Shown here one piece after another: positions 1-8,384 of a DNA stretch of 64,000 bases. Both the position numbers and the translations under genes were made by a program. The stretch covers positions 13,719 to 77,718 of the forward strand of contig NZ_QRUF01000011.1 in NCBI RefSeq assembly GCF_003458415.1. Direction: 5' to 3'. The stretch's first letter is position 1, and each line of letters starts with the position of its first letter. The notes below the pieces were generated by a model. That model worked only from the letters and a program-made list of their open reading frames with translations. It was not told where the DNA came from and made no database searches. This DNA is from Collinsella sp. AF25-2LB. Lineage in GTDB: Bacteria; Actinomycetota; Coriobacteriia; Coriobacteriales; Coriobacteriaceae.

Positions 1-3
1 TTT

Positions 4-1356
4 GTGCGTCCTATTCTGTACTATCGCCGCCCCCGCGCGATCGATACGACGAGCGACATCACGGGCGTGCTGCTGGTGTCGGCATTGCTGCTGATGATTA
101 TGGCGGTTCGGTTTGAGGTGGTAATTGCCGGCGGTTTGATGGCGTGTTGCACGCTGGGCTACTGCGGATCGACCGCTCACGCCAACTTTGCGCGGCGCTT
201 TGCGCGGACGCCGTACTTGGCGCGCGCGGCGGCGCTTTCATATGCTCTGGGCGTCCTGCTTCAGGTGTTCAGCCACATGGTGATACCCGCGGGGATTCCG
301 CAGCAGTTTGTTTTTGTTGCCTGTGCGGTCGCGCAGGTGGCGCTCCTCCACGGCGTCCGCCGTGCCAAGCTGCGCGGCGAATCTGAGTTTGGGCCTGAAC
401 CCGATATCTCCGAGCTTTCGGTGGATGCATCGGAGTTTGGCGCCAAATGGCAAAACGATCCCGAGTCAACGGCGGCTTTTCGGCGCGCCGTGGTGCGTCT
501 GACGATTGCAACCGCCTGCCTTACCGGGGTGTTTGCCGCCCTCAATGCGGGGCTCACGATCTCGCACGCCGCCGGGTCCGTTGACTTGGGCGATTGGTCG
601 CGCTTGCTGATGGGCGTGAGCGCTCTGCTCGCCGGCGCCCTATTTGACCTGCGCGGGCGCTCGTGTATGAACATCATCATGACCTGCGCCGCCATGTTGT
701 CCACGCTCTCATTCGCTGTGCTTATCACCGATGCCAACGGCGCCAACATACTTGCCGCCACCGTTATCTTCTATCTGGGTGCGGGCTTCTTCGTGGTGTT
801 TTTCACGGCGAAGTTTGCCGCCATTTCGGTGTATGCGCATTGGTCGTATCTGTGGCCGTGCATGGGCTGCGTCATCAATAACGTTTGCGCGATGCTCGTG
901 ACGGCACCGGCGGTGGCGATTGTCTCGAGCCAGAACGTGCTGTTGGCAGTGGGCGTGGGGCTTGTACTGCTTGTGGGCATTGCGATCTCGCTGCTGGGAC
1001 AGTCTGGGCATCAGGTCTATGACGTTGAAGTGCGCGGCGACCTGGCGTTTGCTGCTAGCGACCTTGGCACGGATCCCGTATCCGCCCAGAGCGAGCCCGC
1101 CCCCGCAGAGGTGCCGGAGTCCACACTCGACGAGCGTCTCGATACCTTCGCCGTCGCCTTTGAGCTTACGCAGCGCGAGCGCGATATTTTGGAGGCCTTG
1201 GTCGCATCGCGCGAGAGTGTTCAAGACATCGCCGCAACGCTCTTCCTTTCGCGCTCCACGCTTTACCGTCATATCGCCTCGATCAACAAAAAGACCGGCG
1301 CCTCCTCACGTGTGGCCCTCATCAACTTTTTCTGGTCCTGGGCGCCCAAGGACTAG
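4..1356 (+). CDS. LuxR-family regulator with N-terminal multi-spanning membrane domain
   Basis: The N-terminal ~335 residues form about ten hydrophobic segments in two blocks separated by a charged loop (about residues 120-160), resembling an MFS-like sensor domain. The last ~70 residues are a LuxR/GerE helix-turn-helix (LTQRERDILEAL, then LSRSTLYRHI). Membrane-domain plus LuxR fusions are common in Coriobacteriia and usually stand alone as one-component sensors, often beside transporter or oxidoreductase genes. The target cannot be told here because the upstream neighbour is outside the window. The start is uncertain: GTG at 4 is the first in-frame start, but the frame is open to the window edge and any ribosome binding site would be outside, so the gene may begin earlier. 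The stop overlaps a terminator hairpin. Confidence 0.8.
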   Translation: MRPILYYRRPRAIDTTSDITGVLLVSALLLMIMAVRFEVVIAGGLMACCTLGYCGSTAHANFARRFARTPYLARAAALSYALGVLLQVFSHMVIPAGIPQQFVFVACAVAQVALLHGVRRAKLRGESEFGPEPDISELSVDASEFGAKWQNDPESTAAFRRAVVRLTIATACLTGVFAALNAGLTISHAAGSVDLGDWSRLLMGVSALLAGALFDLRGRSCMNIIMTCAAMLSTLSFAVLITDANGANILAATVIFYLGAGFFVVFFTAKFAAISVYAHWSYLWPCMGCVINNVCAMLVTAPAVAIVSSQNVLLAVGVGLVLLVGIAISLLGQSGHQVYDVEVRGDLAFAASDLGTDPVSAQSEPAPAEVPESTLDERLDTFAVAFELTQRERDILEALVASRESVQDIAATLFLSRSTLYRHIASINKKTGASSRVALINFFWSWAPKD

Positions 1357-1379
1357 CCCATTTGGGACGGGGCTTTTTT
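1355..1379 (+). terminator. Rho-independent terminator after the LuxR gene
   Basis: Arms AGCCC and GGGCT are followed by a run of six T. The hairpin begins inside the stop codon of the upstream gene. Confidence 0.6.
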
Positions 1380-1408
1380 AGCTGTTTTGGGCAGCCACTG
1401 CCAGCGCG

Positions 1409-1445
1409 AACCACCACAAAGGGGACAGGCACCTTTGTGGTGGTT
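1409..1445. repeat. Family-2 palindromic repeat, copy a
   Basis: Perfect 14-bp arms AACCACCACAAAGG and CCTTTGTGGTGGTT surround GGACAGGCA. It sits between two convergent genes. The same unit recurs at 4318, 37481, 37678, 38810, 39677 and 40482. A REP-like identity is inferred. Confidence 0.85.
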
Positions 1446-1466
1446 TTGACGGGAGCGCCTGTGGAG

Positions 1467-4235
1467 TTACAGCAGTTCGCCGTGGCGGGCGATGTAGCGG
1501 CGCTTGGCCAGTTGGGTGAGCGCGATATAGGCGGAAACGATGCCGATGAGCAGCGCGAAAAAGCTCGCTGGTAGCGTCATGAGGCCGAGTGCATCGGCGA
1601 TGGGGCTTGCCGGCAGCCAAGTGACGAGCGCCAGGCCCAGCACGGTGAGAACGCACAGCGCGGGCGCGGCGTGGTCGCGCGCGCTCGGCAGGCGCGGGGA
1701 GCGCAGCATGTGGATCACGAGCGTCTGCGACCACATGGACTCGACAAACCAGCCACTCTGGAAGAGCGCCGCAAAGGTCGCCATACCCGCGACGTCGCCC
1801 GCGGCGGCAAGCTCGGACCAGCTTGCGCCCACGGCGGCGGGGCACACCACAAAGAAGAGCGCGGCGAAGGTCACAATGTCAAACAGCGAGCTCACAGGGC
1901 CCAACTCGAGCATAAAGCCCTTGATGGACGCGGCGTTCCAGGCGCGCGGGCGGGCGGTCCAGGCGTCGTCGACGGTGTCCCACGGCAGCGCGATGCACAC
2001 GATCTCGTAGACCAGCGATAGCAGCACCAGCTGCAGGGCGCTCATGGGCAAAAACGGCAAGAACAGGCTCGCGACGGTCACGGACAGCACGTTACCAAAG
2101 TTTGAGCTCACCGTGGTCTTGAGGTACTTGAGCAGGTTGCCGTAGGTGCGGCGGCCTTCGATGATGCCGCGCTCGAGCACGCCCAGGTCCTTCTGGAGCA
2201 AGATGATATTGGCGGATTCCTTGGCAATGTCGACGGCGGAGTCGACCGAGATGCCGCAGTCGCTCGCGCGCATGGCGGCGGCGTCGTTGATGCCGTCGCC
2301 CATAAAGCCCACGGTGTGGCCGAGCAGCTCGCGCATGACGCGCACCAGGCGCGCCTTCTGCAGCGGCGAGAGCTTGGCGAAGAGGTGGGTGTTCTCAGCG
2401 CGCTCGGCAAGCTCGGCGTCGTCGAGCGCATCGATCTCGGAGCCCAGCAAGACGTTGCTCGCGTCGATGCCGATCTGCTCGCAGACGGTGGTGGCGACAC
2501 GGTCATTGTCGCCGGTCAGGACCTTAACGGCGACGCCCTTGGCCTCGAGGGTGGCGACGGCGCCCGTGGCACTTGCTTTGGGCGGATCGAGGAAGGCCAA
2601 AAAGCCCATCAGCACCATGTCGCACTCGTCGGCGATGCCAAACTCGCCCACGCATCGCGGATTGGTTTTCTGCGCCACGGCAATCACGCGCAGGCCCTCG
2701 GCGTTGAGCCCGGCTACCTGCTTGCGAATCTGGGCGAGCTTATCTTTGGTAAGCGGCTGGGCGGCACCATCGACCTCGACAAAGGAGCAGATCTCGAGCA
2801 TTTCCTCGGCAGCTCCCTTGGTGACCATCTGGGTTTTGCCTTGGGCGTCGGCGACAACTACGCTCAGACGACGGCGCGAGAAATCGAAGGGCACCTCGTC
2901 GACCTTGGTATAGCGGTCGCGCAGGCTCTGGCCCAGCATGGAATCGGGTGCGACAGCCGAGGGCGTCACGTCGGCACGGTCGATGACGGCCAGGTCGATA
3001 AGGTTCTTCAGGCCGGTCTGGAAGAAGCTGTTCAAAAACGCATGGCGCAGCACGCGCGCGTCCTCGTTGCCATCGGTGTTGAGGTAGCGCTCGAGTACGA
3101 TGCGGTCTTCGGTGAGGGTGCCGGTCTTGTCGCAGCACAGGACGTCCATGGCGCCCAGGTTTTGGATTGCCGGCAGCTCCTTGACGATAACCTGGCGACG
3201 AGCGAGGTCCTTGGCGCCCTGTGACAGGCTCGTGGTCACGATGACGGGAAGCATCTGCGGCGTGATGCCCACGGCCACGCTCGTGGCGAACAGCAGCGCG
3301 TCGATGACGTTGCCCTTGGTGGCGGCGTTGATGGCAAAGACGGCTGGCGCCATAACGAGCATGAGGCGTACGAGCAGCATGGAGACGCTCGACACGCCGC
3401 GGTCAAACGCGCTTTTCTCGCCGTGCCCGTTGAGCATCTTGGCGATGCCGCCCAGGTAGGTGTCCGAGCCGGTGGCAACGACAAGCGCCATGGCAGTGCC
3501 GTTTTGCACGGAGGTGCCGGTAAAGACGATGTTCTTGCAGGCAGAGAGCGGCAGCGCGGAGCTGTCGGCGCCCTCGACGACGGTGATGGCAGCGGTCTTC
3601 TCGACGGCCTCGCTCTCGCCGGTGAGTGCGGACTCGATCACAAACAGGTCGCGCGCGGTGATGATGCGGGCATCGGCCGGCACCATATCGCCGGCAGAGA
3701 GGCAGATCACATCGCCGGGGACGAGCTCGTCAAAGGGAATCTCGAGGCGCTCGCCGTCGCGCAGGGCGCAGCAGGTGTTGGAGACCAGGTCCTTGAGGGC
3801 CTCGGCGGCATTGCCGCTGCGGGCTTCCTGGATAAACTTCATGCCGCCCGATACCAGCAGCATGATGCCGATGACGATGACCGTGGAGGGATCGCGCTGG
3901 GGCTCGGGCACGGCGAGCACGTCGATGTAGAGCGAGACCAGCGCGAGCGCGGCGAGGATGCCGGCGAAGGGATCGACAAAGGCGTCGGCGATACGGCGGG
4001 CGAGTGTCTTGGTCGGCGCCTCGATGGTGTTGGGGCCGGAGGCGTCCAGGCGCTCGGTTGCCCGCTCGGCGGTGAGGCCGTTTGCCGTGGCGTCAAGCAG
4101 TACGAGAGTGTCCTCAGCACAATGGGTGGCGGCGAATATGGTGTTCTTGGACAGGCCGGCGTGGGCGGCAGGGCGCGCCGTGCGGCGGTGCTTGGAGATG
4201 GCTTCGAGTACCGTAGCGGTTTTGAGCATCAGCAT
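1467..4235 (-). CDS. mgtA: Magnesium-translocating P-type ATPase (MgtA/MgtB type)
   Basis: A 922-residue P-type ATPase of the IIIB subgroup that imports Mg2+ at the cytoplasmic membrane. Visible landmarks: actuator motif TGES (205-208), phosphorylated Asp369 in DKTGTLT, hinge motif GDGIND (646-651), and the C-terminal signature NFGN...FLPFLPM followed by LPWDTVD, typical of MgtA rather than Ca2+ or K+ pumps. Length matches the family (~900). The start ATG has a strong AAGGAGG site six bases upstream. It is convergent with the LuxR gene and stands alone. I see no M-box Mg2+ riboswitch in the leader, so how it is regulated is unclear. The residues before ~40 are poorly conserved, as is usual. 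Confidence 0.93.
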   Translation of the reverse strand: MLMLKTATVLEAISKHRRTARPAAHAGLSKNTIFAATHCAEDTLVLLDATANGLTAERATERLDASGPNTIEAPTKTLARRIADAFVDPFAGILAALALVSLYIDVLAVPEPQRDPSTVIVIGIMLLVSGGMKFIQEARSGNAAEALKDLVSNTCCALRDGERLEIPFDELVPGDVICLSAGDMVPADARIITARDLFVIESALTGESEAVEKTAAITVVEGADSSALPLSACKNIVFTGTSVQNGTAMALVVATGSDTYLGGIAKMLNGHGEKSAFDRGVSSVSMLLVRLMLVMAPAVFAINAATKGNVIDALLFATSVAVGITPQMLPVIVTTSLSQGAKDLARRQVIVKELPAIQNLGAMDVLCCDKTGTLTEDRIVLERYLNTDGNEDARVLRHAFLNSFFQTGLKNLIDLAVIDRADVTPSAVAPDSMLGQSLRDRYTKVDEVPFDFSRRRLSVVVADAQGKTQMVTKGAAEEMLEICSFVEVDGAAQPLTKDKLAQIRKQVAGLNAEGLRVIAVAQKTNPRCVGEFGIADECDMVLMGFLAFLDPPKASATGAVATLEAKGVAVKVLTGDNDRVATTVCEQIGIDASNVLLGSEIDALDDAELAERAENTHLFAKLSPLQKARLVRVMRELLGHTVGFMGDGINDAAAMRASDCGISVDSAVDIAKESANIILLQKDLGVLERGIIEGRRTYGNLLKYLKTTVSSNFGNVLSVTVASLFLPFLPMSALQLVLLSLVYEIVCIALPWDTVDDAWTARPRAWNAASIKGFMLELGPVSSLFDIVTFAALFFVVCPAAVGASWSELAAAGDVAGMATFAALFQSGWFVESMWSQTLVIHMLRSPRLPSARDHAAPALCVLTVLGLALVTWLPASPIADALGLMTLPASFFALLIGIVSAYIALTQLAKRRYIARHGELL

Positions 4236-4317
4236 AGGGTCCTCCTTGTTGAAGGGAGTTAGCGTACGTGTCGTATTTGCTTCAAAAAACCTAGATGTCG
4301 CTCACGTCAAGCTCGCG

Positions 4318-4354
4318 AACCGCCACAAAGGGGACAGGCACCTTTGTGGCGGTT
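4318..4354. repeat. Family-2 palindromic repeat, copy b
   Basis: Arms AACCGCCACAAAGG and CCTTTGTGGCGGTT. Compared with copy a, an A-to-G change in one arm is matched by T-to-C in the other, so pairing is kept. Confidence 0.85.
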
Positions 4355-4525
4355 TTGACGATCGGTTCGTGACGCTTATGCGAATACGGAATCCTCGTGG
4401 CGTGCCGAGGGCGACATGCAGGTTTTTCGACTATGACTGCCTTCCATGGCACACCTCCCTAAGGCCGGGCGCGGCGCGCTTTGGGTATCTCGTACCCGTT
4501 TTAATCCGCCCGTATTTTTGATGAG

Positions 4526-4556
4526 GGGGTTTGCCGTGTCAACCCCTTTGTTTGGA
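4526..4556 (+). promoter_or_regulatory. Possible attenuator hairpin in the pyrE leader
   Basis: GGGGTT and AACCCC pair across nine bases and are followed by the T-rich TTTGTTTGG, about 120 bp before the pyrE start. It resembles a weak intrinsic terminator, and attenuation is common for pyr genes. No PyrR-binding loop could be confirmed, so this is tentative. Confidence 0.3.
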
Positions 4557-4672
4557 AAACCATTGCCCCTGACAAAGCCTTTACAGAATGCCGTGGCCTC
4601 AAAGCGCGCCCGCATCGACGCTTCGCCTGCGCTAAACTGGAGGGCACGTACGCGATTACGAGAGGAGCCCGC

Positions 4673-5356
4673 ATGGAGGCTTACAAGCAAGAGTTCATCA
4701 AGTTTATGGTCGAGTCCGACGTCCTTAAGTTCGGCAGCTTTACGCTCAAGAGCGGCCGTCAGTCCCCGTTCTTTATGAACGCCGGCGCTTACGTGACGGG
4801 CTACCAGCTCAAGAAGCTGGGCGAGTATTACGCCCAGGCCATTCACGATAACTTTGGCGATGACTTTGATGTGCTGTTTGGACCGGCCTACAAGGGTATT
4901 CCCCTGGCCGTCGTGACCGCGATTGCCTACCACGAGCTGTACGGCAAGGAGGTCAAGTACTGCTGCGACCGCAAGGAGGCCAAGGACCACGGCGCCGACA
5001 AGGGCAACCTGCTGGGCTATGAGCCCCAGGATGGCGACCGCGTGGTCATGGTCGAGGACGTCACCACCAGCGGCAAGTCCATCGACGAGACCTATCCCAA
5101 GGTCAAGGCTGCTGCCGATGTCGAGATCAAGGGCCTGATCGTGTCCCTCAACCGCATGGAGGTCGGCAAGGGCGGCGTGACCACCGCTCAGAAGGAGATC
5201 GAGGCAAAGTACGGTTTCCCCGTCGCGAGCATCGTTTCCATGGCCGAGGTCGTCGAGACCCTCTACAACCACGAGATCGACGGCAAGGTTGTCATCGATG
5301 ACGAGCTCAAGACCGCCATCGACGCCTACTACGAGCAGTACGGAGCTCGGGAGTAG
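4673..5356 (+). CDS. pyrE: Orotate phosphoribosyltransferase
   Basis: A 227-residue enzyme that joins orotate to PRPP, giving orotidine 5'-phosphate in pyrimidine synthesis. The PRPP-binding signature VVMVEDVTTSGKS is at about residues 123-135. The N-terminal FGSFTLKSGRQSPFF block is the substrate-binding hood typical of PyrE. Length fits. GAGAGGAG lies six bases before the ATG. It is a single-gene unit here, with no other pyr genes beside it. The stop is a tandem TAG TAG, and a structured repeat element starts immediately after it. Confidence 0.95.
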   Translation: MEAYKQEFIKFMVESDVLKFGSFTLKSGRQSPFFMNAGAYVTGYQLKKLGEYYAQAIHDNFGDDFDVLFGPAYKGIPLAVVTAIAYHELYGKEVKYCCDRKEAKDHGADKGNLLGYEPQDGDRVVMVEDVTTSGKSIDETYPKVKAAADVEIKGLIVSLNRMEVGKGGVTTAQKEIEAKYGFPVASIVSMAEVVETLYNHEIDGKVVIDDELKTAIDAYYEQYGARE

Positions 5357-5535
5357 TAGTTACGCGGTTTTACCAAATCGCGTAACGGCTCGACGCTGCG
5401 CGGGCCGCATTTGGACAATCTGACGTTCAACTTCAAGGGCACGACCGAAAGGTCAGCGCCCTTTCGTTTCACGTCACCTTGCCTCAAATGCGGCTCGCTC
5501 GCTGGCGTTGCCAAAACATCGGTGTTGCCGTGGTA
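5357..5535 (+). repeat. Family-1 structured 3' element, copy 1
   Basis: Hairpin A has arms TTACGCGGTTT (5360-5370) and AAATCGCGTAA (5375-5385) with loop TACC and one G-T pair. Hairpin B has arms GCCGCATTTG (5404-5413) and CAAATGCGGC (5485-5494) and encloses hairpin C, with AAGGGC/GCCCTT and GACC/GGTC closing loop GAAA. The conserved flanks are CGACGCTGCGCG and CGCTCGCTGGCG. Copies 2 and 3 have the same fold with different arm sequences. Confidence 0.85.
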
Positions 5536-5538
5536 ATC

Positions 5539-5595
5539 ATTGGGGACGTTCTTGTTTGACTAGTCGTTTAAGAACGTCCCCAATGACTAGTCAGA
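5539..5595. repeat. Family-3 palindrome, copy 1
   Basis: Perfect 15-bp arms ATTGGGGACGTTCTT (5539-5553) and AAGAACGTCCCCAAT (5570-5584), with GACTAGTC in the loop and again at the right edge. Related units lie at 5849, 8566 and 34798, three of the four directly after a family-1 element. Confidence 0.85.
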
Positions 5596-5665
5596 AACGA
5601 GCGTGGATAATCTCCCGGTTTTGGCTCGGTGACGGCCTCAAAGTGGGAGATTATCCACGCTCGTT
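5596..5665. repeat. Perfect 21-bp inverted repeat
   Basis: Arms at 5596-5616 and 5645-5665 are exactly complementary (inner part GATAATCTCCC / GGGAGATTATC) with a 28-base spacer. No second copy was found in the window. It lies between the convergent genes pyrE and rpiR. Confidence 0.85.
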
Positions 5666-5763
5666 GGATAGGTGTCCGAAAATCAACGCTCATTCGGTTG
5701 GCGCAGGGGCAAGCTGTTTTCCGCTGTGGTGCCACATGTGAGCCTGGCCTCCTGTGCCAGATT

Positions 5764-5797
5764 CTAATAACGAGTTTACGGAATAAATAGTTATTAG
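5764..5797. repeat. Inverted repeat CTAATAAC / GTTATTAG
   Basis: Eight-base arms flank an 18-base AT-rich spacer. The CTAAT/ATTAG theme recurs in the next palindrome at 5804-5847. Confidence 0.6.
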
Positions 5798-5803
5798 AGC
5801 TGA

Positions 5804-5847
5804 AATGGCCGACCTAATGACGAGAAGTCGTTATTAGGTCGGCCATT
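5804..5847 (-). terminator. Palindrome downstream of rpiR, probable terminator
   Basis: Perfect 15-bp arms AATGGCCGACCTAAT and ATTAGGTCGGCCATT surround a 14-base centre that itself pairs GAC with GTC. It lies ~25 bp past the rpiR stop on the minus strand. No strong T-run follows, so the terminator role is inferred. Confidence 0.5.
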
Positions 5848-5848
5848 A

Positions 5849-5878
5849 GTCATTGAGGACGTTCTTAAATGACTACTT
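5849..5878. repeat. Family-3 half unit at the 3' end of rpiR
   Basis: Reads GTCATTGAGGACGTTCTT followed by AAATGACTAC, a single arm of the family-3 repeat. It overlaps the rpiR stop codon. Confidence 0.7.
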
Positions 5879-6727
5879 GAGCCCGGGCAGGCGGGTGTAG
5901 GGGAACGAGCGCTCCAGGAATTCGGCGCAGCGGGCGTAGTCTTTGGCGAAGTAGCTGCTGTAGAGCGAATCGAGCACGTATTGCACGGCGATGTGGCTTG
6001 CGAACTGCGTGATGCGGTGCGTCATGCTCTCGTGATCGCTCACCGTAAGGTAGGCGGCAAAGCCGGGGTGAATGCGCGCGCAGTAGGGCGTGCCGATGAT
6101 GATGACCGGGACATGCCGGCTGCTGAGGATCGGCAAGATTTTCTTGAGGTTGGGCGCAAGGCCGCTGTAGGAGATAACGATTGCCGCGCGGTCTGAATCC
6201 GAGGTAAGCGCCGTGCGCACCTGTGCCTCGATGTTGCCGTAGCATGTGGCGCTCTTGCCGGCGGAGAGCAGGCGGTCGCGGAACATTCCCGCTGGATAGA
6301 GGTTGTGCGAGCCCGTGTAGATGTCGACCTGTCGGGCGTTCGCGATGAGCTTGGCGGCGTGGTCGAGCTGCGTGGGGTCTAGCAGCTCCTGCGTTTCGGC
6401 CAGCGTGGTCTGGTAGAGCCCCTCCATGCGCTCCATAACCTGCGCAGGCGTGGAAGTGGCATCGAAGGGAAAGTTGATATCCACGTCGCGCCGGTTTCCC
6501 GCCTCGCTTGCTAAGCGAATAAGCTCGACCTTGAGATCTTTGAAGCCCTCGAGGCCGAGCTTTTTGCAAAAACGGTGCACGCTCGCAACAGAAACGTTGG
6601 TGCGCGCGGCAAATTCCTTAATAGAAAGCCCGCGGATGTCCTCGCCGATGGCAAGGGCTGCAATGCCGAGTTGTTGCTCGGTGGGGGTGAGGCCCTGCGC
6701 CTCGGTGATCTTGCGTTTGATATCCAT
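5873..6727 (-). CDS. MurR/RpiR-family transcriptional regulator
   Basis: A 284-residue regulator. The N-terminal ~75 residues are an HTH_6 domain (FAARTNVSVASVHRFCKKLG). Residues ~125-250 form a SIS sugar-phosphate-binding domain (IYTGSHNLYPAG, AIVISYSGLAPN). Such proteins sense phosphosugars and control sugar catabolism genes. The chosen start, ATG at 6727, is preceded by GGGAG; an upstream TTG (6757) would add ten residues without a better site. It is divergent from the PTS IIA gene at 7054, so control of that gene is plausible but unproven. The 3' end runs into the repeat cluster. Confidence 0.88.
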   Translation of the reverse strand: MDIKRKITEAQGLTPTEQQLGIAALAIGEDIRGLSIKEFAARTNVSVASVHRFCKKLGLEGFKDLKVELIRLASEAGNRRDVDINFPFDATSTPAQVMERMEGLYQTTLAETQELLDPTQLDHAAKLIANARQVDIYTGSHNLYPAGMFRDRLLSAGKSATCYGNIEAQVRTALTSDSDRAAIVISYSGLAPNLKKILPILSSRHVPVIIIGTPYCARIHPGFAAYLTVSDHESMTHRITQFASHIAVQYVLDSLYSSYFAKDYARCAEFLERSFPYTRLPGLK

Positions 6728-7053
6728 GCGAACTCCCACACTCGCCAAACCTACCAAAAAGGGATGGGTTTATTTTGGCACGTTTCGGTCGGTATCAGGA
6801 AGTGTCAGGGACGGGGCGGCGGCAGGACTCGAGAGCGAAAAGAAGTATCTGGCTTGGTGCGCCCGCTTCTGCTCGTCCCGTGCGCAGGCGATACTCGGCT
6901 TATCGACCCGCGATGCAAAGGAGATGCTCATCCCACGAGCACTACCGGGAAGGGCTTGCGATTCGAGCCCTCGCCTTAGTATTTTGGTCATTTAGCACTA
7001 TAATCACCATAGGGATGCGCATAACGTTGCGCTTAATCAAGAGGAGAAAACGT
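6728..7053. promoter_or_regulatory. Divergent promoter region, rpiR and PTS IIA
   Basis: The 326-bp spacer carries TATAAT at 6999-7004, 50 bp before the IIA start, with TTAGTA 17 bp upstream as a weak -35. No gene-like coding and no repeat family is seen in it. Confidence 0.5.
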
Positions 7054-7590
7054 ATGGGTCTGTTTGACATGTTCAAGAAGAAGGCTGAGCCCGCGGCTGC
7101 CGCTGCCCCGGCCTCCATCTCTGCTTCTGCCGGCGCCGACGTGCTGTCCTCGCCCGTCAAGGGCAAGGTCATCAAGATGGCCGACGTGCCCGATCCCGTC
7201 TTTGGTGGCGAGGTTCTGGGCAAGGGCTGTGCCGTGTGGCCCGAGGATGATCTGGTCTACGCTCCCTGCGACGGTAAGGTGACCGTCACCATGGGTCACG
7301 CCGTGGGCCTGCAGTCCGATAGCGGCATCGAGGTTCTGGTGCACGTTGGTGTCGATACCGTCAACATGAACGGTGACGGCTTCGAGGGCTTCGTCAAGGC
7401 TGACGACGTCGTGAAGGCCGGCCAGCCCATACTCAAGATCGACCGCGCCAAGATCGCTGCCGCCGGTTACAAGGACTGCGTCGTCGTGGCCGTGTCCAAC
7501 ACCGCCGAGTTTGCTGACGTCGAGCTCGCCGTCGAGGCCGAGTCTGCCGTCGCCGCCGGTGACGCCATCGTCAAGGTCGTCCGCAAGTAA
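7054..7590 (+). CDS. crr: PTS glucose-type EIIA component
   Basis: A 178-residue soluble phosphocarrier that receives phosphate from HPr and passes it to sugar-specific EIIB, and may act in carbon regulation. After a short MGLFDMFKKK start and an Ala-rich linker (residues 11-28), the IIA-Glc fold shows His82 and the phosphorylated His97 in the block VLVHVGVDTVNMNGDGF. The Ala-rich linker could mean it derives from a longer IICBA, but as written it is a stand-alone IIA. The ATG at 7054 follows AGAGGAGAAAACGT; the frame is open upstream but not protein-like. It is monocistronic with a good terminator. The RpiR gene is divergent. Confidence 0.93.
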   Translation: MGLFDMFKKKAEPAAAAAPASISASAGADVLSSPVKGKVIKMADVPDPVFGGEVLGKGCAVWPEDDLVYAPCDGKVTVTMGHAVGLQSDSGIEVLVHVGVDTVNMNGDGFEGFVKADDVVKAGQPILKIDRAKIAAAGYKDCVVVAVSNTAEFADVELAVEAESAVAAGDAIVKVVRK

Positions 7591-7613
7591 ACTGCGGCAT
7601 CCAAAGGATGTGC

Positions 7614-7646
7614 AAGGGTGGTCGGGTTTTCCGGCCACCTTTTTTA
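7614..7646 (+). terminator. Terminator after PTS IIA
   Basis: AAGGGTGGTCGG pairs with CCGGCCACCTT (one G-T pair) and is followed by TTTTTATT. Confidence 0.85.
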
Positions 7647-7826
7647 TTGCACCGCGGGGAAGCGTTTTATTGCACGTTTGGCGGGTTTGCAAACCGTTCG
7701 GACGCTAAAACGAACCGACCGCGCCTTCGCGTTGCCGAGGGTGTTCATAAGTGGATAGTATGGGCTTACTTATTACAACGTGTGCCGCGTCCGGGAAGCG
7801 CGGTGCCGCTCATTGGGAGGAACAAC

Positions 7827-8384
7827 ATGAAAAAGAAGCTGCTGCTTGCGCCCCTCATGGCCGTCTTGGTTGCATGCGTGGTCGTGCTTTCCGGTTGCGG
7901 AGGCCCTTCGGTTGAGGAACTCATCACCGAGGATCTTACGACGCAGTTTGACGAGGTCAAGAACGGTGGCGACGACTTCCTCTCTGGTCTGGAGGAGGCT
8001 TCGGGCGACGAGTTCGAGCAGCTGGGTATCGATCCCAAGGAGTATGCCAAGACCTATCTCGAAGGCTTTGACTACAAGATCGGCGACGTGACGGTCGACG
8101 AGGACAAGGGTGTCGCGACCGCCGAGGTCTCCATCACCTGCAAGTCCATGAACAAGATCGTCGAGGACTTCTCCACCCAGTATCAGGAGAAGGTCGCCGC
8201 GCTTGATGCGGTTCCTTCCGATGACGAGCTGTATAAGATGGCCGGTCAGGTTATGGTCGATGTGACCAAGGCCACCGAGCCCAGGAAGACCACGGTTATC
8301 TTCAAGTACACCTGCAACGACGACGGCGAGTGGTCTGCCGACGACTCCGTCAACTCCGAGATGATGGATGCAATGCTGAGCTAG
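7827..8384 (+). CDS. Secreted lipoprotein, DUF5105-like
   Basis: A 185-residue exported lipoprotein. Residues 1-24 form a type II signal peptide: basic MKKK, a hydrophobic core, then lipobox LSGC with Cys24 as the lipidated residue. The mature part is acidic and helical, with DYKIGDVTVDEDKGVATAEVSITCKS in the middle, a pattern seen in small Coriobacteriia and Firmicutes lipoproteins of the DUF5105 type. The function is unknown. GGGAGG precedes the ATG. It is a single gene, and the stop is followed after four bases by family-1 element copy 2. Confidence 0.8.
   Translation: MKKKLLLAPLMAVLVACVVVLSGCGGPSVEELITEDLTTQFDEVKNGGDDFLSGLEEASGDEFEQLGIDPKEYAKTYLEGFDYKIGDVTVDEDKGVATAEVSITCKSMNKIVEDFSTQYQEKVAALDAVPSDDELYKMAGQVMVDVTKATEPRKTTVIFKYTCNDDGEWSADDSVNSEMMDAMLS

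Larger units (their letters stand above)
4236..4672. other. Intergenic region between mgtA and pyrE
   Basis: The 437-bp divergent spacer holds the family-2 repeat at 4318-4354 and a hairpin at 4526-4546. No credible gene or tRNA is visible. Both promoters must lie here, but I cannot place convincing -35/-10 pairs. Confidence 0.5.

Noticed and set aside
4236..4672. Mg2+ riboswitch (M-box) before mgtA
   Set aside because: The leader is short (about 80 bp to the repeat) and shows none of the conserved M-box helices.
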